From Prochilodus magdalenae (lineage: Eukaryota; Chordata; Actinopteri; Characiformes; Prochilodontidae): a stretch of DNA of 64,000 nt. Shown in pieces: positions 11,441-63,503 of the stretch (positions are counted from its first letter, which is position 1; each line of letters begins with the position of its first letter). Location: contig JAMWET010001643.1 in the NCBI GenBank assembly GCA_024036415.1, forward strand, positions 147,501 to 211,500, read 5' to 3'. The notes beneath the pieces are model-generated. The model did not search any database, was not told where the DNA came from, and was given only the letters and a program-made list of their open reading frames with translations. The translations under genes were made by a program, and so were the position numbers.

Positions 11441-11948
11441 ACACTGGGTGTAGATACATGTGTGCATATACATGTATCTCATCATCAAGAGAATATCCGC
11501 ACCCAGAAGGAGGTGCGGGAGTGCAGGTGTGTTGGGATCAGTAACTGATGATAAATCTAGACTGATATGATCTATGTTGACCGGCTCCTCGCAGCCCTTC
11601 GTGTCTCTCAGTGATAGGGAAGCTCGTAATTGTGTTTAATGGGGTTTGGCCGGGTCTTGTCTGGGTATCCTGGAGGAGGAGACCCGCGAGGATATCAGCA
11701 CTGCCCTTATCTTCGGGAAGGAATGCCAGGCTCATTACTGCCCAGAATTCGGGAAGGTCCCTGCTGAGGGCTGAAGACCCCCACAGGCAGTTCTCAGAAA
11801 CCGAAGCTCACGGCTGAGGATGTTATCGTGAGGTGTAATGGTGTGGTCTGTGTTTATCACCCACGAGACTGGTAGGAATGTGCAGCAGTGTGCTAACAGC
11901 ACAACACACAACTGATGCAGCCATGGGTCAGGAGGATACACACAAGAT

Positions 11949-13220
<1,272 letters not shown>

Positions 13221-14125
13221 TTAGCTCCCACCCATGTCCAGTTTTCTTAGGACCCTCTCAGTGCTGGCATGAGCATCAGAGTGTGTGTCCGCCTGCACAC
13301 ATGTGTGTTGGTGTGTGATGAAAGCGTCTTTGCTGGCGTCCCTTAGTCAGCAGGTTTAAAGCATGCTCTGATGCCCTGCCTTTGTGTGCTGTTAACAGTC
13401 CCTCCTGTGTGGGGGTGCTTCTTGTGCGCTGGGGGTTTAACTGCGCTCTTTGGAGGTAGGTTGTTGCTAGGCCTGAGTAATGCATGTTGTCTTTAGAAAG
13501 TCTGGATGGGTATGTGTGAGGCAGGAGGCCTAGTGCCCTCTCCACTATAGCGAAATACCAAAGAGCCTAGTCATTAGCCGTTAATGGAGGGCCTCTTGGA
13601 TACAGAGGTGGCTTTGGCGTTGTTCCCCTGACCTGCTCGTCTCTTAGACCTGAGATCCGGGGGGTTCATGTGAGATGATACCGTGTGCTCCATGCGTGTC
13701 ATCATTTTGTTTTGTTTTACAGAATGACTCAGCTGTGCTCCCGTACACGTGTTCCTGCTCCCTCATCACTATTCCGCTGATCCCTTTCTCCCCCTTGCAC
13801 ACAGTGTACAATGTAGGCACTGTTCTGCCTTTGAGGCCTTCGATAGGATTAGACTTGATACACAGACGTGCACACACACCCCCGCAGTCTCCAAAGCGGT
13901 GGAACCCGAGAGGGAGTTATGGTGAATAACATCGTGTCTGAGATTCAGCCGCAGACGCAGGCCAAAGGCAAGAGCCATAGATCATCACAGCCTTGTGGAT
14001 GACATCACAGCACCGGGGCTAAGAATACTGCAGCGCATGCGCTTCAATCCTGGCGCTTCAAATCTAGAAGGATACTGAGTCCCCTGTGACCGAACCGCAC
14101 CTACCAGTGTGTAACCCCTCCACCA

Positions 14126-14470
14126 GCACCAATAGCAGCTGGAGCTGGATTAGGGAAGGACAGGACCTGGTCCTGGATGTAGCCACATCAGTGTTCAGAC
14201 ACTCTTACATCAAAGAACTGGGTCCAGATGTGGTGGAGGCCTTCCCTGGCACAGTTCCGAGGAGAATTCCCTGTAGGCTGGGATTGTATCCACTGCTGGT
14301 AGACCCGTATGACCGTACGCTTCCACACACCTGCAGATTCAGCTACTTCCTTCACACTATGGTCTTTGGCCACGCCCACATGCAGTCCCTCCTTTTAGCC
14401 AATCATTAACATCTGCTCTGGAGCCATTTTCCACACATGGAACGAGACGTTCCCTGTTTTTACAGCTGGT
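14126..14470 (-). mobile_element. Tc1-like N-terminal fragment, family copy 2
   Basis: The minus strand carries the same VAKDHSVKEVAESAGVWKRT segment as copy 1, with Gln-Pro replacing Gln-Ser downstream. The flanking leader is nearly identical to copy 1. Catalytic region absent. Confidence 0.75.
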
Positions 14471-15506
14471 TTGGCCCTCTGCAAGGGCGTGCGGGGCTTC
14501 CCGGTAGGCGGGTATTGAGGACTGTGTTATGAGATGATGCCACCTTGTAATAGAGATAAGGGCTGAAATTCCAACAAGGCGTTTCAGGCAGTGGAGAAAA
14601 CAGTTTCTGTGGAAGAGTGCTTGCCTCTCTGGTGCTTTGGGCTTTGCTGAATGTTTACATGCTCAGAAAGTTCCAAAACAGACTCAGGGAAAGGGGAAAA
14701 CCGGAAAAGCCTAATAGGTCCCATTTAAGATGATCTCAGCACTAAGAGACTGCTGGCAGACTGGGCCCAGACTGGGCCGTCTCAGCTAACTGTTCTATAA
14801 ACGTGTCACTACAGTGTACTAGATATGAGATCTTCATGTAGGACATCTTTACTGAACTGACTCTGGCATGTGGGTGCAGCTCGTAAGGGACACGTGCACA
14901 CGGTGGTCTATTTGCTGCATGTTTCTGAGAAGGTGGCAGGAAACTGTAGAGATGCAGACGCTGGTGTGGAGTGTACGCTCTGAAACCCGCTGAGCCAGCA
15001 TGACTTTCCATGTGCACGCGTCTGTCTTTTGGTCCAGCTGTCTGTGACTAAGGGAGAAAAGTGAGCGAGGGAGCAGAAACGGAGGAAAACAGGCTAAAAG
15101 AGTGAGCGGTTATGGGGGATTCCAGGAAAACCTCTGTGCAGGAACGGAGCTCGCTGCTGGGTCAGATTATACTGTGTGTATCTATTCCATTCTGTTGGGC
15201 TCTGTTCTCCAGAAGTTTAAATGTCATGTAGAATAATCGCCCTGCGTGCGTGCGTGGGTGTGCGCCTGCTCCCATGTCAGTGGTGACCATATGTTTCCTC
15301 CATGCTGCCTGTGACCCACATCCTTCATATTAGTATAGTGTTAACTGACCGCAGGGCTATAGGGCTATAGCGCGTGGCCGTGTAGCGCGTGGTTGTGTAG
15401 CGTGTGGTCGTGTAGCGTGTGTATGAGAGTATATATGTGAGGCACATGTCTCATGTATGTTTTTCATCAACATGTATCCACAGCCAGACCAGACTGCCCT
15501 TGTTTT

Positions 15507-15795
15507 TGTGTGTATGTGTGAGTGTTCTTGTGCGTGTGTGTGTGTGTGTGAGGGTGTGTATGTATGTGTGTGTGTGTTCGTGTGTGTGTGTTCATGTGAG
15601 TGCGTGTGAGTGCGTGTGAGTGTGTGTGAGTGTGTGTGAGTGTGTGAGAGTGTGTGAGAGTGTGTGAGAGTGTGTGTGCGCGTGTGTGTGAGTGTGTGTG
15701 AGTGTGTGTGTGCGTGTGTGAGTGAGTGTGTGTGAGTGTGTGTGAGTGTGTGTGAGTGTGTGTGTGATTGTGTGTGTGTGTGTGTGTGTGCGTGT
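15507..15795. repeat. (GT)n microsatellite tract
   Basis: Alternating purine-pyrimidine GT with GAGTGT variants over about 290 bases, in plat intron 1. It is Z-DNA-prone. Confidence 0.95.
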
Positions 15796-15919
15796 GCAAA
15801 CCGTATATACACTCTCTATTGTTGTTTACTAACTGCAGCACACCGCAGGCACTGCTAGGAATGCACTGATCATGATTTGTTTACGGATGTCTGATATTTA
15901 GTACTCATTCTGGGGATTT

Positions 15920-16460
15920 ACTTTTAGCTAGGGCTGGAACAAACAGCTGTTTTGATAGTTGAATATTTTATCGATTATTGAAACGAATTTTCGATTATTC
16001 GGATGATGAATCTCTTGATTACCAAATAAATTCTTGCTGTCAGTTTTTTTTAAATTTATCTTCAGGTTGTTTTATTAAGGAAAACAATGAAGATGAATAT
16101 ATAGATATATAAAAAATACATATGAAGTATGATTATAATATAGATATATATAGATATATATATATAGATATATAAAATATATATCCAGTTGATTATAAAT
16201 ATATATATATATAACAATATATATATATATTTTTTTGTTAATTAAAAAATTATAAATTCGAATGAATTTTTTAAATTTCAGCTGTCTGTTCACACTCTGT
16301 TAGAACTCGACTGTTATATGAGTTGGCAGCTAGTTTGGTCATCGATGACGAAGTTGATGCGTATATGTGTAGCTGCAGCGTTCACATGCAGCACGAGAGG
16401 AGTCTTCACCTCTTCTAACACTGACACTAACACATTCCCTAACACACAGCCTCTAACACG
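15920..16460. mobile_element. hAT-like relic with AT-rich core
   Basis: Begins TAGGGCTGGAACAAACAGC followed by ATCGATTATTGAAACGA, the style of terminal sequence seen in fish hAT relics. A TATA-rich stretch (16090-16260) and GTCATCGATGACGAAGTTGA follow. Boundaries and class are uncertain, and no transposase is readable. Confidence 0.4.
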
Positions 16461-17274
16461 GGCTACAGTGTGATAGAAGATGCCCATCTGAGAGTGTGAA
16501 GTAGCCGCCTGGTCCCTGTTAGTTTCTCGCTGTTAGGCTTCGTATGGCGAGTGCTCTAACCCTATGTCGTGTTGCATTACTAGGAATTCTGTGAACCTTG
16601 CTAGATTAGTTTCCGAGCTGGATCCGGCTTTACTTCTTTTTCCTATAAATGCTAATCGTTTATCTGGCCAAGCTTCATCACCACCTCACTCCAGATATCG
16701 ACTTGATATCTGATTTAAGATATGAGACCATGTACAGTTACATGGTGGCACCAGACGGAAATGGTGACACCATGGAAAGTGTGCTTCCGATAGGGCTGTG
16801 GCATGTGGAACGCTGGGAGCCATGGAGAATAGTTCCTGTGCACACTATATGTGACATGGTATATGCTGTTTGGGGCAGCCGTGAACCGTCCGTTTTTAGG
16901 AGACATGGCTTCTGCGGTGCAGCATGCCTTAACTTGACCGTTGGAGTATCTCATTCCATTCTGCTAAGTCATTCCTTCAGTCTCCAATCCTCAGCCTGGA
17001 GGACGCAGAGAGGCACTCTGGTGGTTAGCACTGAGTGGCTGCTGTCCTTAGACGACTGTGCTTGTGTTTTCCGACAGAGTTGAAATCTGAAGTGCAGAAC
17101 TGGGATGGATTCTGGACTGCTGGAGTTTCACCGTAGGCGTGATGGCCAGTACGACAGACCTAATTGATTTCCTGCCTGTTTGTACTGTGCTGTACTCAGT
17201 GCGGCTCTCGCCCCCCTCCTTTAACCCCCATTGCTGGAAATCCTTGGACACGGAGGAACTGGACCTTTGCATTT

Positions 17275-17460
17275 AAAGCATCCATGGTGGGGGGCTGGCC
17301 TTATCGACAGCGCCTGGGGACCCGTTTGGGGGGTTAGGTGTCTTGGCATTGTCAGGGCACATCAGTCGCGTCCTGTTGGCTCAGAACCAGCATCCTTCCT
17401 TTCACAAGGCTGGTTCTCTAACCTCCAGCTCACGGCTGCCCCCAAGCTAGTTGATTACCA
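17275..17460 (-). mobile_element. tRNA-derived SINE-like fragment
   Basis: The minus strand reads GAGCTGGAGGTTAGAGAACC, matching the tRNA-like head of the better copy at 45630-45905. The remainder is diverged. Confidence 0.5.
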
Positions 17461-17699
17461 GCAGCTCGACAGTCAGACGTTTCCCACTCAGAGGGTTAAC
17501 AGTGCCCAGATAGTATATCCAGCTGAGTTTCCACGTTTCTGTCTGAGTGGCTTCCAGAGGTCTGCAGAAAGAGGCTGTGCTAGGCTTCCTGGTCTGTTAT
17601 ACCCCTAATAACCCTAACAGGCTCTGTGTGGGTTCGGCTGGTGGAGAGGCATGTTCCTGACTTAATTAGTGTTCCCCTTAGTTTTAATAGAGGTTCCCT

Positions 17700-18130
17700 G
17701 TGCAGTGTGAGTGTGTGTCTGTGTGTGTGTCTGTGTGTGTGTCTGTGTGTGTGTCTGTAGAGCTTTGTACTGCTGCTGAATTAGAACTGGACGATGAGTC
17801 AACCTGCAGAGCTGGATATCGTCACACGTGCAGAGCTCGCATCAGCTCACTACACAGACACACACACACACACACACTCACACACACACAGACACACACG
17901 CGCACACACACACACTCACACACACACACACACACGCATGTATTCCCACCCATATTCACTATGAGGCACAGGTCATGTTTGTGTAACCCCATTCTTACTG
18001 TAAAAGGAGCAGCAGGCCGCACCACAAGTTTGGAGTAGTGTGTGAGTGTGTGTAAACACACTTGTGTGTGTGAGTGTGTGTGTGAGTGTGAGTGTGTGTG
18101 TGTGTGTGTGAGTGTGTGTGTGTGTGTCCT
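17700..18130. repeat. Cluster of GT/CA microsatellites
   Basis: A TGTGTCTG-type run (17705-17757), a CA run (17858-17937) and GT runs (18038-18128), separated by unique sequence. Confidence 0.9.
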
Positions 18131-18620
18131 CCAGACAGTTCATTCTACTCCAGTGGTCAGCGCTTACATTCCCTGTCTTTCAGTTTCCAGCTGACTCACG
18201 TTGCTGACCTGATTTGCTGTCCCAGTGCTGCGGCGGAGCTGCTTACTTTCATCTGTCCATCTGTTTATGATTCTGAGCGTGTTTGAATTCTGAGTGGTGG
18301 TGTGAGTGAGATTTGTAATGGTTTGCAATGTCTTTTCCTTTATCTGATTTGGCAGCGGTAAGAAATTCTGTGGAATGGTGGAGGCTAATTGCAGAGGTGT
18401 TGATATGAGCATGCATATGATGGATGAGTAGATATGGTTTTGAGGAAGAGCAAAGGGACTAAGAGGGTCTTTTTCTCATTGGTTCATCTAAACAGAGTAA
18501 TGCACACCATTTAGAGATCCAGTGGTGAACGTGGACTTATGTTAAGTCATGGGAAAATTGCTCTTTTTTGCAATCAAAGCATGTGGTAGACCAAGAAGAC
18601 TCCCATCAGACCTCCACTGT

Positions 18621-19245
18621 AGTACCAGTACTAAAGTATGTCCCTTCAGATGTACTTAAGTATGGAGAGTACCAGTACTAAAGTATGTCCCTTCAGATGT
18701 ACTTAAGTATGGAGAGTACCAGTACTAAAGTATGTACCTTCAGATGTACTTAAGTATGGAGAGTACCAGTACTAAAGTATGTACCTTCAGATGTACTTAA
18801 GTATGGAGAGTAACAGTACTAAAGTATGTACCTTCAGATGTACTGAAGTATGGAGAGTACCAGTACTAAAGTATGTACCTTCAGATGTACTGAAGTATGG
18901 AGAGTACCAGTACTAAAGTATGTCCCTTCAGATGTACTTAAGTATGGAGAGTACCAGTACTAAAGTATGTACCTTCAGATGTACTTAAGTATGGAGAGTA
19001 CCAGTACTAAAGTATGTACCTTCAGATGTGCTTAAGTATGGAGAGTACCAGTACTGAAAGTATTTGTACTTCAGATGTACTTAACGTATGGAGGGTACCA
19101 GTACTAAAAGTATCTCCCTTCAGATGTACCTAATTATGGATAGTAAAAGTACTAAAGTATGTACCTTCAGGATGTACTTAAGTATGGAGAGTACCAGTAC
19201 TAAAGTATGTACCTTCAGATGTACTTAAGTATGGAGAGTAACAGG
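18621..19245 (+). repeat. 47-bp minisatellite, about 13 copies
   Basis: The unit contains AGTACCAGTACTAAAGTATG and CAGATGTACTTAAGTATGG. Both halves hold short palindromes (AGTAC.AGTACT and GTACTTAAGTA), so each unit can form a small hairpin. The period was checked from 18621 to 18668. The array continues into a 220-bp unique arm, and the whole composite recurs inverted at 34430-35080. Confidence 0.93.
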
Positions 19246-19465
19246 AGCATGGTTTATTACGGCTCTAATGTTCTATTATCATTTCTGGAACAGGACTCTT
19301 CATCAGCTCAGTGTAGGGGAAGAGACTCTAGTGTCTCTCAGTCCACCAGTCTTTAATAGAAGCTCATTCATTAGTCTGACACTGACGTCTATTCACATCA
19401 TCATCAGCACAGAACACTGAAGGAGAACCGGTTCCGTTAGCTAGAACCAAGCTCTGTCCAACAGC
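19246..19465 (+). mobile_element. Unique arm of the minisatellite element, left copy
   Basis: Runs from AGGAGCATGGTTTATTACGG to AGCTAGAACCAAGCTCTGTCC. Nearly identical on the opposite strand at 34430-34655. Together with the adjacent 47-bp array it behaves as one repeat family of unknown class. Confidence 0.75.
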
Positions 19466-19512
19466 TGAAAACAAGGTCAGAGCAAAGTGAGCACGGTACC
19501 CTGATTGTTGGG

Positions 19513-19558
19513 CTACTTAAAGTTTACTAACAGATTACACTTACTGAGTTACTGTACA
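19513..19558 (+). repeat. Single monomer related to the 54-bp satellite
   Basis: Reads CTACTTAAAGTTTACTAACA then GATTACACTTACTGAGTTAC. By eye this matches the satellite unit of the 36.7-39.3 kb array at about 40 of 46 positions. It is a lone copy inside plat intron 1. Confidence 0.7.
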
Positions 19559-19712
19559 TCACTGGCTGAACATCTGTGTGCGGGTGTGTGTATCCGTGTA
19601 TTGTTCAGCAGGGTACGGTGCTGGTTCTGTGTATTGTTGTATTTTCCCACAGGTCTAAATCCATGGTCTTTTGAAGTCTCAAGTCTCTTGAGGAGAAAGC
19701 CGACAGCTGTTT

Positions 19713-19938
19713 ATGTGTGTGTGTGTATGTGTGTGTATATGTGTGTGTGTGTGAGTGTGTGTGAGTGTGTGTGAGTGTATGTGTGTGTGTGTGTGTGTGA
19801 TTGTGTGTGTGTATGTGTGTGTATATGTGTGTATGTGTGTGTATATGTGTGTGTGAGTGTGTGTGTGTGTGTGTATGTGTGTGTGTATATGTGTATGTGT
19901 GTGTGTATGTGTGTGTGTATGTGTGTGTGTATGTGTGT

Positions 19939-19997
<59 letters not shown>
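19713..19997. repeat. (GT)n microsatellite tract
   Basis: GT with interspersed TATGTG units, ending about 180 bases before plat exon 2. Confidence 0.95.
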
Positions 19998-19998
<1 letters not shown>

Positions 19999-20200
19999 GT
20001 GCAATGAGTCAACTTTAATTGACTGAATCAGTTGCTTAGTGGTGATTCAACAAGTCTAGAAATCCTCCCCAAACTCCCCATCTCTCTCTCTCTCTCTCTC
20101 TCTCCCTCCCTCTCTCTCTCTCTCTCTCCAGAAAGTCCCTTCATTAATCAAGTTTATCTGTGTTTCCATCATCAGCTCACCTGGAGGCCTGACCGACATC

Positions 20201-30826
<10,626 letters not shown>

Positions 30827-31875
30827 ATGAGCTCCTGCATCCCGAGGCTAAAGAGGAACTGAACTTCACTCCATTACACTGATGTTAAAACTGCTGAACT
30901 GATAGGAAGCACTCAGAACTCGGGCACCATAGTCTGGAGTCCATATGGGTGTAAAACGACTGCCAGTGGAGGGTCGGCCACATGTAGACACACAGACCTC
31001 TGCATTGGATTCGTCTACATGGTCGCTCACTTCAGCCCTTCATATCCTGGCAGGAAGGGAAAGGAGTAGCGCAGAACGGAGAGACCACCTTACACCTGTA
31101 CATTACAGCACCCAAGTCGCCTTCTCTGATCCCAGCAGGCTGGAAAGGAAAGTCTGTTTGCCTTTAATCATGACCTCTGACCTCACCACACCTACCCAGT
31201 ATCTTCTAGGAGGAATCGGAATGTGTCCTGCCACTGATGCTTTCTCAGAGAGCCAGTACCAAGGAGGAGATCGATACGGCAGTATGGAAGAGTGATGGGC
31301 ACCCGGCCTGAACGGAAGTGCAACCCAGGTCTTTTTATCATCGTATTTATTCATATACATCCCTTTTCCTGTAAACTGGGAAACGCTATTTTATATATAC
31401 AGCCGTACTCTACATGGGACTCAATAGCTTTAGCATCCTAGCGTTACCTGTGCACTTCTGTTCTTTCCATTTAAAGTTATCCTTCATGCTGATTTTTAAC
31501 GTTTTTTAAACAGTAAGCATCTGCTGGGTCAGAAATCATGATCTCCATTAGTGAACAGATGGGTTGATCCCAGATATATTTGCAAGATATATGTTTATTG
31601 TACTCCAAATACATGTGAGGTGATGTGTTCTTTGTTTAAATGGATTCCAGCTTGCATCTGATGGATGTGGTGCTATTCAGTCATTGTAGTCTTATTTTAA
31701 CTTCATATTTAACTATTTATCTTGTATATTAAATGTATATTCCATAGTAGATACTAGTAAATTATTGTTTCATATATCCTTATTTTCACACGCTTGTTGA
31801 TGCTGTTTTTATTGCATTAAGTTTTTTTTTAAAATAAATGTACATTAAAATAAATGGAGCCCGCTGTTTTATTCA
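30827..31875 (+). other. plat: plat 3'UTR
   Basis: About 1 kb of noncoding, AT-rich sequence following the stop, with several ATTTA-type stretches near 31700. It ends just after two AATAAA signals (31833-31838 and 31849-31854). The exact cleavage site is not determined. Confidence 0.65.
31833..31854 (+). terminator. plat: plat polyadenylation signals (two AATAAA)
   Basis: Canonical hexamers at 31833-31838 and 31849-31854, about 1 kb after the stop codon. Confidence 0.65.
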
Positions 31876-31959
31876 GCGCACACAGATGTAGGGAAACGTT
31901 TGACATTTTGTTTGAAGATGGCAAAAGCATCCTGAACTAATACACTGAGAACATAAATT

Positions 31960-32530
31960 AATGTATATAGTTACGTTTTACCTGATAAAATTAATATATC
32001 GAGGCCGCAAATGAATATACGGAAGCCACAAGTTCAATTTCTCTTAATTAGTAAAAACTTTAAGGCCAGTATTTGATATATTGTGGCCACAAGTTACGTC
32101 TGTCCTAATACATTAATAAAAAATTGAGGCCATAAATTAACATGGTGAAGCCAGAAGTTAATTTTCTCTTTAAAAAAAACATTGAATTCAAAAAATTTTA
32201 TATTGTGGCCACAAGTTAAGTTTCTCTTAACTTGTGGCCACAAGTTACATTTCTCTAAATTAATAAATACATAAAGATCAAAATTTATATACTGAGGCCA
32301 CAAGATAAGGTTTTCTGAATTAATAAATAAATCGATGCCTCAAATTAATATATTGTGGCCACAAGTCACCCCTTTCCTAATACATTCGTTAATAGAGGCC
32401 ACAAATGAACATGGTGAAGCCACAAGTTAAATTTCTCTGAATTAATAAATTAAAATCAGGTCACAAATTAATATATTGTGGCCACAAGTTAAGATTCTTT
32501 TAACACATTATGGCCACAAATTTCACAAAA
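31960..32530. repeat. Degenerate tandem repeat with TTGTGGCCACAA palindrome
   Basis: Irregular units of roughly 60-120 bases with AATTAATATATTGTGGCCAC followed by AAGTTAAGTTTCTCT. The 12-base palindrome TTGTGGCCACAA occurs repeatedly. It starts about 90 bases after the plat poly(A) region. Confidence 0.8.
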
Positions 32531-32995
32531 AATCACAAAACTGGAAAAGCTGGATATGATTGGATGGATGCAGTCCTGATTTGACTATGAAAGGTCAGTC
32601 ATAAATTCCATTCTTGCACGTTTCACACTTCCACTGTCCCAGAGATTTACTGAGGAATTCTTTTAATGTGAAAAACCGTGTACCAGGAAAAAGAGCCCTG
32701 TGATCAAATACAGGACGAACCCTGTAGATTGTTTTCTGGGTTACATGATGTAAAACCAGATTTAATAATTCAGTCATAGGCCACACCTGACATGCGCTTA
32801 CTCCTCCCTGGCTCCACCCACTGATAACACCTGCAGGCGATCATTGCCTCATTAAGATTGCTTCTTAAGCCCCCCTGATTGGCTGTGTCAATTTGTGAGG
32901 TCTTGTGTGAGCTCTGAGCCGGTTCTCTGTTGGTGAGTCATGTGGTTTCCGATTTCTATAAGTCATTATAGGTGAGTCCAAATCTTTAACATATG

Positions 32996-33150
32996 GGGCA
33001 GGTGCGGGCTGGAAAGGGGCAGTTATAGGCTGGAACGGGGCAGGTGTGGGGTGGAAAGGGGCAGTCGTGGGCTGGAAGGGGTAGGTGCGGGCTGGAAAGC
33101 GGCAGGTATGGGCTAGAAGGGGCAGGTGTTGGCTAGAAAGAGGCAGTCAG
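32996..33150. repeat. Short minisatellite, unit about 21 bp
   Basis: About seven imperfect copies of GGGGCAGGTGTGGGCTGGAA. Confidence 0.85.
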
Positions 33151-33654
33151 TGTAGGTGGACATATGATCAATCACTGAGGGTAATTATATGAACTGAGAT
33201 ACACTGAGTTGCTCATTCCTGGGTGCATCTGTGAAGGCTGATCTGAGGTCATGTCGGGTTTCCTTTGTTTTAGTGGGGCCCAGAAAAGCCAGCTGAGTGA
33301 TACTGGTGCCCCCTTGTGGAGGATCTGCAATCTGCTTTGGTCCACACCTGGGTACACAAGCAGATGTGATGTCCTGCAGGACAGGATTCTCCACTAATCA
33401 AAACATACAGCCTAGTTCTTCAGATGCAGCTCAAGACATAACCGCCATCATGTGCAGTTTCATACACAGAATACAGTTATCAGATATTCACCCAAATCTG
33501 TGCATTCATAATCAACACAGCATATTAACATGACTTACTGAATAAATAGACCGCAGAGCTGTTCTCATGGAACCAATAAAAAAACTTTACTTGAAGCTGG
33601 GATGCAATTTACATGAATTTTATTTTGGACTTAAGTTGGCTTGATAAAGTTCTA

Positions 33655-33830
33655 GATCACAGTTGTAGGTTACAGTTAGCATAGCACCTTCAGTAATTTT
33701 AGCATATACATTTACAGTTAGCACAGCGCCTTCTGTTATGTTAGCGTCTGTATTTGTAGTTAGTACGTCACCTTTAGCTGTTATAGCATTTACAGTTAGC
33801 ATAGCACCGTCGGTAAACCCAGCACCTTCA
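33655..33830. repeat. Imperfect tandem repeat of about 42 bp
   Basis: Four diverged units starting ACAGTTAGCATAGCACCTTC. Confidence 0.65.
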
Positions 33831-34429
33831 AACTGCAAACAGTTTAGTAATGCAGGTTAGCTAGCAAGCTAGTAAAACACAGCAGGGTTTCATTTCGTTC
33901 ACAACAAACTAGGAAAGTTTAGATGTCCAGCGTGTTTACTTTTGATAGATTCTGTTTACTAGTTAGATTTTTGCCTTTTGGTTGTTTGTATTTGATTGTT
34001 TTCGCTGTTTGCTTGAAATCTTCAGTTAGCCCAACATCTCTAGATCAGCTAGCATCTATTCTCAAAGGTGCTGTTAGCGTAGCATCCTTAGATAACACTC
34101 AAACAAGCTAGCAAGCAATTTAGCAATGTGGCCGATGAACATGCTTCTCAACTAGACAACAAACTGGAAATGAACCAGCGACCAGATTAAATATCGCCTT
34201 CATCGCAGAATACATTTTATTATCAGACCTGAAAAAACTACAGCTTATCTTTTTCTGAGGTCTGAAAACATTCCATATCCATATTGTTTCTGCCACTTAA
34301 AGAAACAAAGGCCATACAGCATCTCATCTCACCTCAAATCCACATCATACTGTAATACCACAGGGCGACCTCAAGGAGGCGCTGCTGCTGCTCTAATACA
34401 GCACTTCCACAGACCTGGTATGTTTTGCC
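33831..34429. other. Intergenic stretch between plat and blnk
   Basis: No exon or RNA gene seen. Contains more TTAGC-rich repeat-like words and then unique sequence. Confidence 0.45.
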
Positions 34430-35080
34430 CTGTTGAACAGAGCTTGGTTCTAGCTAACAGAACCTGTTCTCCTTCAGTGTTCTGTGCTGATGATGATGTG
34501 AATAGACGTCAGTGTCAGACTAATGAATGAGCTTCTATTAAAGACTGGTGGACTGAGAGACACTAGAGTCTCTTCACCTACACTGAGCTGATGAAGAGTC
34601 CTGTTCCAGAAATGATAATAGAACATTAGAGCCGTAATAAACCATGCTCCTGTTACTCTCCATACTTCAGTACATCTGAAGTACATACTTTAGTACTGCT
34701 ACTCTCCATACTTAAGTACATCTGAAGGTATGTACTTTAGTACTGGTACCCTCCATACTTAAGTACATCTGAAGGTACATACTTTAGTACTGTTACTCTC
34801 CATACTTAAGTACATCTGAAGGTATGTACTTTAGTACTGGTACCCTCCATACTTAAGTACATCTGAAGGTACATACTTTAGTACTGGTACTCTCCATACT
34901 TTAGTACTGTACTCTCCATACTTAAGTACATCTGAAGGTACATACTTTAGTACTGGTACTCTCCATACTTTAGTACTGGTACTCTCCATACTTAAGTACA
35001 TCTGAAGGTACATACTTTAGTACTGTTACTCTCCATACTTAAGTACATCTGAAGGGACATACTTTAGTACTGGTACTCTA
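34430..35080 (-). mobile_element. Minisatellite element, inverted right copy
   Basis: Inverse of 18621-19465. The arm (34430-34655) begins TTGAACAGAGCTTGGTTCTA and ends CATGCTCCTGTTACTC; it is followed by about nine 47-bp units, some with deletions, read as TACTTAAGTACATCTGAAGG. It lies between plat and blnk. Confidence 0.88.
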
Positions 35081-35586
35081 CTGTCGACCTTGTAGTCAGT
35101 CAGGTACTGCAATATGACGCGTCCTACCTTACATCCCATGTGTGGTCAAGGGTTAACCTGAATCATTCTCACGTCCCACAATGTCAAACCTCTACACTAC
35201 ATACTTAAACACTAGTTAGTGTTGGTATTAATTACGTAACTGGGACCCACCATGTCCTATCTGATCACCATATTCTACAGCTTCCAGCTACAGTGTGTGT
35301 AGACAGCCAGCCCCACATTCTCAGCCTCCGGACCGTGTGGGTGGAAGCCTGTGCGGTAACTGCGCTGCTACACACTTCTTGTAAGCCTGAATAAATTTGA
35401 GTAGTAAAATTTTGGCTCTGTTTCATAATGAGTGCGTTTTCCTGATTCTTCACCTGACACCTCTGTGGTCTGTGCCTCAGAACGAGGCGGTGCTGCCTCA
35501 CGGCGCTGATGTGACCATGAGAGGAAACAAAAAGCTTTTTGTGTCGCGCGGCTCTCTCGCCAGTTTCCAGCGATAACCGTCCTGAC

Positions 35587-35621
35587 ATGCAAACAGGTGC
35601 TCGCACAGCAGTCATGCAAAT
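35587..35621 (+). promoter_or_regulatory. blnk: Octamer motifs upstream of blnk
   Basis: A perfect octamer ATGCAAAT (35614-35621) and a one-mismatch octamer ATGCAAAC (35587-35594) lie 125-160 bases before the predicted blnk ATG. The octamer is the Oct-1/Oct-2/OBF-1 site of immunoglobulin and other B-cell promoters. No TATA box is visible. Confidence 0.6.
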
Positions 35622-35745
35622 TGGCAGGGCATGGGAAGGAGCTCAGTCCTGCCACACACACTCCTACCGCTCACTCTCCACTCACACACTGTTGGATTTG
35701 CATCCCAGCTTCGCGGCAGAAGTTCCTGATGAGCCGAAGAGGACC

Positions 35746-35748
<3 letters not shown>
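35622..35748 (+). CDS. blnk: blnk exon 1: 5'UTR and lone start codon
   Basis: The coding part is only ATG at 35746-35748 in a good context (AGGACCATG), directly followed by the donor GTAACG. Joining to 43684 gives M-SFFEKLKNL in frame. The 5' end is approximate. No protein homology can be used for one codon, so this exon is the least certain of the gene. Confidence 0.5.
35729..35748 (+). promoter_or_regulatory. blnk: blnk uORF overlapping the start codon
   Basis: An upstream ATG at 35729 opens six codons (MSRRGP). After splicing to 43684 the next codon is TG|A, a stop completed by the exon junction. It overlaps the main ATG (35746) as ATGA. If the transcription start is upstream of 35729, reinitiation or leaky scanning would set blnk translation. 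Confidence 0.5.

Positions 35749-63503
<27,755 letters not shown>

Noticed and set aside
16649..17083. 144-codon plus-strand open frame
   Set aside because: No recognisable domain, no splice-compatible neighbours and no repeat-protein match; chance length in unique intronic sequence.
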